Positions 6,419 through 10,707 of a stretch of 10,707 nucleotides of DNA are shown here, in pieces. The position numbers were made by a program, and so were the translations under genes. Below the pieces are notes generated by a model. The model made no database searches. It was not told where the DNA came from and worked only from the letters and a program-made list of their open reading frames with translations. Origin of the DNA: Erythrobacter sp. (GTDB lineage Bacteria > Pseudomonadota > Alphaproteobacteria > Sphingomonadales > Sphingomonadaceae); the NCBI GenBank assembly GCA_003483125.1, contig DMWU01000261.1:1-10707 (forward strand), given 5' to 3'. Each line of letters starts with the position of its first letter. The first letter of the stretch is position 1.

Positions 6419-7489
6419 TTGAAACAACTTCCCCAAGATTTTTATGCGGGCGATCTCTTTGGAGAGATCTACCAGGCTGAGGCCGAGCCAGAGAAAGCTC
6501 GGCCTAGCCACTATATTCCCGGCCTGGTCGTTTGCGCGACAGCCGCGCTCGCGGCAGCCTGGTTGGCAGAACATTACGCATTCCCGTTAATTCTACTAGG
6601 CTTGTTGATCGGCCTCGCGCTCAGCTTCGTGTCTGAAGATAAGCGTACGCATCTTGGCCTTGATTTCGCCTCGCGCGAATGTTTGCGGGCGGGAATCGTA
6701 TTGTTGGGATTGCAGGTCACCCTGGCGCAAGTAATGGCGCTGGGATGGCTTTCCTTTCTCGCTCTATTGGCTGTGATGACTGCCGCATTGTTGGCGGGTA
6801 TCGCCACTTCGCTGGCGGTTGGCGAGGGCCGCGAGGCTGGTGTTCTTGCGGGCGGAGCCACTGCTATATGCGGGGCATCGGCCGCTCTAGCGATCTATGG
6901 CGTTATCGGGCAGTCGCGGCTCAACCAAACACGCTTTTCGATCACGCTGGTAGGAGTGGCGCTGGCAAGTGCGGTCGCGATGACAATCTACCCAGTCCTG
7001 GCTCGCATTCTTGGATTGGATGACGCGCAGGCAGGCTTTTTGATCGGATCATCCGTGCATGATGTCGCGCAGGCCATTGGCGGCGGCTTCAGCTTTTCCG
7101 ATGCAGCTGGTGAGGATGCCACAATCATTAAGTTGGCTCGCGTTGCAATGCTTGCCCCGGTGGTTGGCCTAGTTGCCTTGTGGATCGGAAAAGAGAAGGG
7201 TCTTGATGCACAGTCGCCTCGTTGGAAAGCGATTGCACTCCCCTGGTTTATTGTGGGTTTCCTGCTGCTTGTTGGGTTGAGTAGCACCGTGGCGATACCT
7301 GAGGCGATGAAAGACTCAGGACTGGTTGCGTCAAAGACCTTGCTGCTCCTGGCCGTAACGGCCGCTGCAATGCGATCTCGCATGGGCCTGATACTCGAGG
7401 CAGGTTGGAGACCGCTCTTGCCTGTATTTGCCGCAACCACAGCCTCGTTTGTTGTCTCGTTGGCAATGGTGTTATTGGTGCTTAGGTGA
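6419..7489 (+). CDS. YeiH/UPF0324-family membrane protein, putative sulfate exporter
   Basis: A 356-residue polytopic inner membrane protein with about ten hydrophobic segments between residues 31 and 355. It carries the family hallmarks FASRECLRAGIVLLG (83-97), GGATAICGASAA (145-156), a second conserved block SSVHDVAQAIGGGF (211-224) and KLARVAMLAPVV (238-249). The family (Cons_hypoth698, E. coli YeiH) is annotated as a putative sulfate or sulfonate-linked exporter, but the substrate is poorly established. The start is TTG at 6419: an in-frame stop at 6410-6412 excludes anything longer apart from non-standard codons, and no ribosome binding site is obvious. The hydrophilic N-terminus (1-30) is expected to be cytoplasmic. 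The usual LysR-type partner is absent; the decayed gene precedes it. Confidence 0.9.
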   Translation: MKQLPQDFYAGDLFGEIYQAEAEPEKARPSHYIPGLVVCATAALAAAWLAEHYAFPLILLGLLIGLALSFVSEDKRTHLGLDFASRECLRAGIVLLGLQVTLAQVMALGWLSFLALLAVMTAALLAGIATSLAVGEGREAGVLAGGATAICGASAALAIYGVIGQSRLNQTRFSITLVGVALASAVAMTIYPVLARILGLDDAQAGFLIGSSVHDVAQAIGGGFSFSDAAGEDATIIKLARVAMLAPVVGLVALWIGKEKGLDAQSPRWKAIALPWFIVGFLLLVGLSSTVAIPEAMKDSGLVASKTLLLLAVTAAAMRSRMGLILEAGWRPLLPVFAATTASFVVSLAMVLLVLR

Positions 7490-7535
7490 TTCTGGCGCGA
7501 CGTGGACTTGACGGTGCCAAACAATGAAATTTGCG

Positions 7536-7541
7536 AAGGGG
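7536..7541 (+). promoter_or_regulatory. Ribosome binding site that fixes the DUF6356 start
   Basis: AAGGGG lies 6 nt before the ATG at 7548 and downstream of an alternative ATG at 7524, so the shorter protein MFRKAF- is the likely product. Confidence 0.6.
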
Positions 7542-7547
7542 TATTCA

Positions 7548-7784
7548 ATGTTCCGTAAGGCATTCACCGAGCATCCAGCATCGGTTGGGGAGACATATTG
7601 GCAGCATTTCCGGCATGCTAATTCTTTCGGCATTCGGATGGTTATTGGCGGTTTTGCCTGCATGTTGCATGCTTTCCTGCCTTTCCTTTTTGTGAAGACC
7701 GGCAGCAATCAGATTTCTACCTTGCACGATCAGATGATTGTCAACCGCACAAAATTCCCGCAGCCGCTTGATTTCGTGATTTGA
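7548..7784 (+). CDS. DUF6356 family small membrane protein
   Basis: A 78-residue protein starting MFRKAFTEHPASVGETYWQH, with a hydrophobic segment at about residues 30-52 (IRMVIGGFACMLHAFLPFLFV) followed by KTGSNQISTLHDQM. This layout (F-K-F--HP-SVGE-Y--H, one membrane segment with H-FPF-F, then KTGS--I--LH--M) is that of DUF6356, a family I know mainly from sphingomonads, of unknown function. The N-terminus is probably cytoplasmic. It lies 58 bp after the YeiH-family gene in the same direction and could share its transcript; there is no clear terminator between them. Confidence 0.8.
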   Translation: MFRKAFTEHPASVGETYWQHFRHANSFGIRMVIGGFACMLHAFLPFLFVKTGSNQISTLHDQMIVNRTKFPQPLDFVI

Positions 7785-7857
7785 TAGCGGAATTGCGTAA
7801 AGTATTGTTTCGCCGTAGGAATCCGGTCTCTTGGCCAATCGATAGCGCGAAAGAGAA

Positions 7858-7933
7858 TGGTGCCCAGGGGCGGGATCGAACCACCGACACTACGATTTTC
7901 AGTCGTATGCTCTACCAACTGAGCTACCTGGGC
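7858..7933 (-). tRNA. tRNA-Phe (GAA)
   Basis: A complete 76-nt tRNA on the minus strand: acceptor stem GCCCAGG / CCTGGGC, D-arm GCTC-AGTTGGTA-GAGC, anticodon stem TACGA / TCGTA with loop CTGAAAA (anticodon GAA), 5-nt variable loop GTGTC, T-arm GGTGG-TTCGATC-CCGCC, and an encoded 3' ACCA. All stems pair. It lies about 100 bp downstream of yacG on the same strand, as the last element of the infA cluster. No integrase or duplicated 3' end was seen, so there is no sign that it is used as an integration site here. Confidence 0.97.
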
Positions 7934-8033
7934 ATTGCCTCGGCGACGGCTGGAAAACAACCGGCGAGCGAGTGAGAGCGCGCCTATGGCGAAGCCTTGC
8001 GCGCTTGGCAAGGGGGAATTGCCCTAAAGCTGT

Positions 8034-8228
8034 TCAGTCACCATCCTCGCGCACGATTTTACCGGCGATTTCTTCCGGACTGGCCGGCCTGCCGGGCACA
8101 GCATAACCGTCTCCGAACCATTTGGCCAAGTCGCGATCTTTGCATCGACTGGAGCAGAAAGGTGCGTATTTCGCGCTGCGCGGCTTTTTGCAGATAGGGC
8201 AGCGTTTGGATGAGGTTTTGTCGCTCAT
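8034..8228 (-). CDS. yacG: YacG family zinc protein, DNA gyrase inhibitor
   Basis: A 64-residue protein with the YacG zinc ribbon: CPIC at residues 10-13 and CSSRC at 25-29 (C10, C13, C25, C29), followed by the conserved RDLAKWFGDGYAVPG. In E. coli YacG binds GyrB and inhibits DNA gyrase by blocking its DNA binding. The length is normal. Its ATG overlaps the stop of the preceding RNase gene as ATGA (8228-8225), so translation is probably coupled. Confidence 0.92.
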   Translation of the reverse strand: MSDKTSSKRCPICKKPRSAKYAPFCSSRCKDRDLAKWFGDGYAVPGRPASPEEIAGKIVREDGD

Positions 8229-9187
8229 AAGGGCACCGCCTGCGCGAATCCGCCCTCCAGCGCAAGAGCCGGATCAGTAGCAATCCTCACTTCGCGGCCT
8301 GTGCGCCGCCCCAATTCCTCGATCCAGCTTTCCTTCAGCTTTGACTTGATCACAGGGTGGACTGTCAGGAGCAATGCACCCGGGCCTTCCACCGCTTCCG
8401 CCTGGCGGATGACGAAGCGTGCCGCTGCAGCTGCACGCGAATATGCCAACCGGTGGAGGAGCGATGGTCCCTCAAGTCGCGCTACGATTTGGACAAAGCC
8501 AAACCCGTTCATCGCGGTGCGTTCATGCGGAAATTCGGAAAGCGCCGCTTCTAGTGACCCGTCCACTTGGCGCCTGTCGCTCTTTTCGGGGATTGTTGGG
8601 AAATCAATGCCAATCGAACCACCTAGATCGAATTGGCGAATGCCCTTCGTAATGACCGGAATAGCGGCCAAGGCGAGTTCTTTCGGAGAACCTTCACCAT
8701 CAATGTCGATCAATGTCATTGCAGGCGTCACGCTGAATATGAGCGATCCTCCTGAGAAATCGAGCTCCGCCTGCATGGATGAGTGCCAGACCTCTTCCCA
8801 AAGGCCCAAAGGGAAGCGCGTTACCTCTCTTGCGTTGGAAAGCGGGGCAAGGGGCGTTTCCATGCGTTGCTTCTCAGCGGTTGCAAGCCGACCTTGTGCC
8901 CGCTTCAAGCGGCCTCGCTCCGCGATGGGTGCGCGCGTAAGCACTATATCGACTTCGGAGCCTTCGCTGGTTGAACCTGGTACGCGATCAAGGAGGACCT
9001 CAGTGCCCGCGTCGGTCTCTGCGAGCGCCCGATTCGAACCCTTGATCCGCGATATCAGCCGTGCACGTAGCTGTTGGCCCGCAAAGGCTTCACCCGGCCA
9101 ATGGAGCTTCGCAGCCAGAACTTTCTCACCCTCACACAATAGTGCGCGGTCTTCCCCAATACCTTGCTCGATAAGCCACTTAGCCAA
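8225..9187 (-). CDS. Short ribonuclease E/G family protein
   Basis: A 320-residue protein resembling the catalytic part of RNase E/G. It begins AKWLIEQGIGEDRALLCEGEKV like the short sphingomonad members, with an S1-like N-terminal part and ISRIKGSNRA (46-55). The RNase core segments are SLIFSVTPAMTLIDIDGEG (148-166) and FDLGGSIGIDF (186-196), the latter equivalent to RDLGGLIVIDF of E. coli RNase E, with the metal-binding Asp kept. There is no CPxC zinc link (a single Cys, C18) and no C-terminal scaffold domain. The start is read as TTG at 9187, which overlaps the maf stop by 8 bp; a longer frame would run into maf without homology. It is probably involved in RNA processing, but may have reduced or altered activity. 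Confidence 0.85.
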   Translation of the reverse strand: MAKWLIEQGIGEDRALLCEGEKVLAAKLHWPGEAFAGQQLRARLISRIKGSNRALAETDAGTEVLLDRVPGSTSEGSEVDIVLTRAPIAERGRLKRAQGRLATAEKQRMETPLAPLSNAREVTRFPLGLWEEVWHSSMQAELDFSGGSLIFSVTPAMTLIDIDGEGSPKELALAAIPVITKGIRQFDLGGSIGIDFPTIPEKSDRRQVDGSLEAALSEFPHERTAMNGFGFVQIVARLEGPSLLHRLAYSRAAAAARFVIRQAEAVEGPGALLLTVHPVIKSKLKESWIEELGRRTGREVRIATDPALALEGGFAQAVPL

Positions 9188-9752
9188 TTTCAAAGCCTGC
9201 CGATTTGAGTAAAGCTCGTGTCTCGTAGAGTGGAAGGCCCACGACACCCGAATGGCTGCCGTCGATCCGCTGGATCAGCCCCTCAGCGCCACCCTGGATC
9301 GCATATCCCCCAGCTTTGCCGTGCCATTCGCCGCTGGCGATGTATGCATCGATCTCCTCATTCGAGAGCCGCTTGAATCGAACCGTTGTTTCATTCAGTC
9401 GATCGCGCATTGATCCATCGGGGTATTTCAGCGCAATCGCCGACAACACGCGATGCCGCCTGCCCGAAAGCAGCTGCAGGCACTGCCGTGCGGTTGCCTC
9501 ATCTTCTGCCTTTGGAAGGATGCGATGTCCGGCTGCAACGACCGTATCCCCCGCCAATACATAGCCGTCGGCATTGACTGCCAAGGCCTTCTCTCTCGCC
9601 ATGCGAAAGGCATAGTCGCGCGGACTTTCACCCGCAGCCGGTGTCTCATCGATTTCGGCGGGAGATACTTCGGCAGGCTCAATACCGAGGCGCGAAAGCA
9701 ACTCGCGCCTTCGCGGGCTTGCGGATGCAAGGATCAGTTCGGGCGCGCTCAT
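9180..9752 (-). CDS. maf: Maf family nucleoside triphosphate pyrophosphatase
   Basis: A 190-residue cytoplasmic house-cleaning enzyme that hydrolyses non-canonical or excess nucleotides to the monophosphate and pyrophosphate. Visible motifs: LILASASPRRRELLSRLG (6-23), the DETP motif (35-38), catalytic Asp69 in AGDTVV, SGRRHRVLSA (96-105) and GKAGGYAIQGGAEGLI (145-160), ending in DGSHSGVVGLPL. Motifs and length fit the Maf family; YhdE-type members act on dTTP and UTP, but the substrate is not proven here. It lies 15 bp after infA and overlaps the next gene, indicating an operon. Confidence 0.94.
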   Translation of the reverse strand: MSAPELILASASPRRRELLSRLGIEPAEVSPAEIDETPAAGESPRDYAFRMAREKALAVNADGYVLAGDTVVAAGHRILPKAEDEATARQCLQLLSGRRHRVLSAIALKYPDGSMRDRLNETTVRFKRLSNEEIDAYIASGEWHGKAGGYAIQGGAEGLIQRIDGSHSGVVGLPLYETRALLKSAGFEIG

Positions 9753-9767
9753 CTATGCGCCGCGCGC

Positions 9768-10013
9768 TTATTGCGGGCCAGAGCCGCCCCGGCCTGGCAT
9801 GAAGCGATAAGTGATGCGCGCCTTTGTGAGGTCATAGGGCGTAAGTTCGCAAAGGACCTCGTCCCCTACAAGCACCCGGATACGATTCTTGCGCATTTTG
9901 CCGGCTGTATGGCCAAGCACCTCATGACCATTCTCGAGCTCGACCCGGAACATCGCGTTGGGCAGCAATTCCACCACCTTGCCGCGCATTTCGAGGAGTT
10001 CTTCTTTAGCCAT
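9768..10013 (-). CDS. infA: Translation initiation factor IF-1
   Basis: An 81-residue S1/OB-fold protein starting [29 protein letters not shown] and containing [19 protein letters not shown] and [14 protein letters not shown], which is diagnostic of IF-1. It occupies the ribosomal A site during initiation together with IF-2 and IF-3. A short glycine-rich tail (GRGGSGPQ) makes it longer than the 72-residue E. coli protein. AAGGA (10023-10019) lies 5 nt before the ATG. It is the first gene of the leftward infA-maf-RNase-yacG-tRNA cluster and diverges from the TonB-receptor-like gene. No convincing promoter was identified in 10014-10205. Confidence 0.97.
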   Translation of the reverse strand: MAKEELLEMRGKVVELLPNAMFRVELENGHEVLGHTAGKMRKNRIRVLVGDEVLCELTPYDLTKARITYRFMPGRGGSGPQ

Positions 10014-10205
10014 GTAGGTCCTTAACGCTCAGATTTGCTTACGCTTGGCCGCGCCCTTTAGCTGCGACTTGCGCAAAAGGAAAGCCTTACAACTGCCTTG
10101 CAGCCTAACAATTCCGCCACTTGCGCGCGCTGATCGCAGCGTGCTGGTGCAATTTGTTACATTTCAACCACTTGCAGGAAGGGCATAATTTGCGAAGGTA
10201 GAAGG

Positions 10206-10707
10206 GTGAAGTTTCGCGCCGGATATTCAATTTTGCCGCTGATTGCCACGGCCTGTTTCCCTAGTTCCGCACTGGGGCAAGAGCGTGTGGAGGAAGCCAC
10301 TTCGCAGGATGAAGAGATCATCGTCCAGAGCGTTCGGATCCGTGGGTCACTAGATGTGGCGCAGGCGCCGATTGTCGAGCTGGATGAGGCTGACATTACC
10401 GCCCTGGGCGCATCTTCGGTAGAAGAAATGTTAGAGGCTATCGCGCCACAAACCGGCTCCGCACGCGGGCGGGGCGGCGGCGGTCGTCCGATCATTCTCG
10501 TCAATGGCCTGCGGATAGGTAGCTTCAGAGAGCTTCGCTCCTACCCGCCAGAGGCTATTCGCAAGGTAGAGGTTCTTCCAGAAGAGGTAGCGCAGAAGTT
10601 TGGTTTCGCGCCCGATCGCAGGGTCGTCAATATCATCCAGAAGGAGAAGTATAGCAGCAGAGAGATTGAGCGGGAGCTGGATGGGCCGGACCGCGGCGCG
10701 TCACTGC
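10206..10707 (+). CDS. TonB-dependent-receptor-like outer membrane protein, N-terminal part
   Basis: The frame is open from GTG at 10206 to the window edge (167 codons). GAAGG (10194-10198) lies 7 nt upstream. A signal peptide is evident (MKFRAGYSILPLIATACF then PSSALG, likely cleaved before QE). After an acidic stretch comes EEIIVQSVRIRGS (36-48), then a plug-domain pattern: IVELDEADITALGASSVEEMLEAIAPQTG, a glycine-rich patch (88-93), RPIILVNGLRIGSFRELRSYPPEAIRKVEVLP and AQKFGF---RVVNIIQKEKY. This fits the plug domain of TonB-dependent receptors; the beta-barrel would lie beyond the window. No clear TonB box or ligand clue is visible, so no substrate is proposed. Confidence 0.8.
   Translation, partial: MKFRAGYSILPLIATACFPSSALGQERVEEATSQDEEIIVQSVRIRGSLDVAQAPIVELDEADITALGASSVEEMLEAIAPQTGSARGRGGGGRPIILVNGLRIGSFRELRSYPPEAIRKVEVLPEEVAQKFGFAPDRRVVNIIQKEKYSSREIERELDGPDRGASL

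Noticed and set aside
7858..7933. tRNA-Phe as an integration site for a mobile island
   Set aside because: No integrase, no duplicated tRNA end and no composition change on either side; it sits in a conserved-looking housekeeping cluster.
8301..9212. Long open frame on the plus strand (303 codons)
   Set aside because: It lies antisense to the RNase E/G gene, has low-complexity Ser/Arg/Pro content and no family features; a shadow of a GC-rich coding strand.
10157..10504. Minus-strand open frame of 115 codons at the right end
   Set aside because: It is antisense to the signal-peptide-bearing TonB-receptor-like frame and consists of Ser/Arg/Ala-rich shadow sequence.

Overview
The window reads as chromosomal DNA of an alphaproteobacterium, most likely order Sphingomonadales and probably Erythrobacteraceae. 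I infer this from the infA-maf-RNase E/G-yacG-tRNA-Phe cluster, the separate small PurS subunit next to PurQ, a DUF6356 protein and a TonB-dependent-receptor-like protein. This is from memory of the families; no search was run.

Left end (1-1074): an accessory-looking, AT-rich segment. A TetR-type regulator starts at 44 and runs leftward off the window. Facing it is an unrecognised 175-residue protein (135-662). The gap between them holds two tandem 21-bp palindromes exactly 30 bp apart that overlap the likely promoters. A GFA/CENP-V-fold zinc protein (706-1074) follows.

1158-3512: a membrane-anchored PAS-GGDEF-EAL protein with both cyclic-di-GMP motifs intact. A CtrA-like site lies just upstream. 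It converges on purQ, and the two stop codons sit in the arms of one inverted repeat.

3525-5709 (minus strand): purine synthesis genes purC, purS and purQ. Between purC and purS lies a remnant of an M16 peptidase gene in which the first ~60 codons are joined, out of frame, to the last ~30. The purC leader carries a strong hairpin.

5948-7784 (plus strand): a multiply broken gene for a secreted lumazine-binding/NTF2-like protein, then a YeiH-family membrane transporter and a small DUF6356 membrane protein.

7858-10013 (minus strand): a compact information-processing cluster read as infA, maf, a short RNase E/G, yacG and tRNA-Phe(GAA). Neighbouring genes overlap or lie 15 bp apart, except for a gap of about 100 bp before the tRNA.

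10206-end (plus strand): the start of a TonB-dependent-receptor-like outer membrane protein, diverging from infA.

Most of the window is ordinary core genome. The points most worth a second look are the TetR/double-operator module at the left edge, the two pseudogenes and the hairpin in the purC leader. I found no CRISPR array, transposase, integrase or rRNA.
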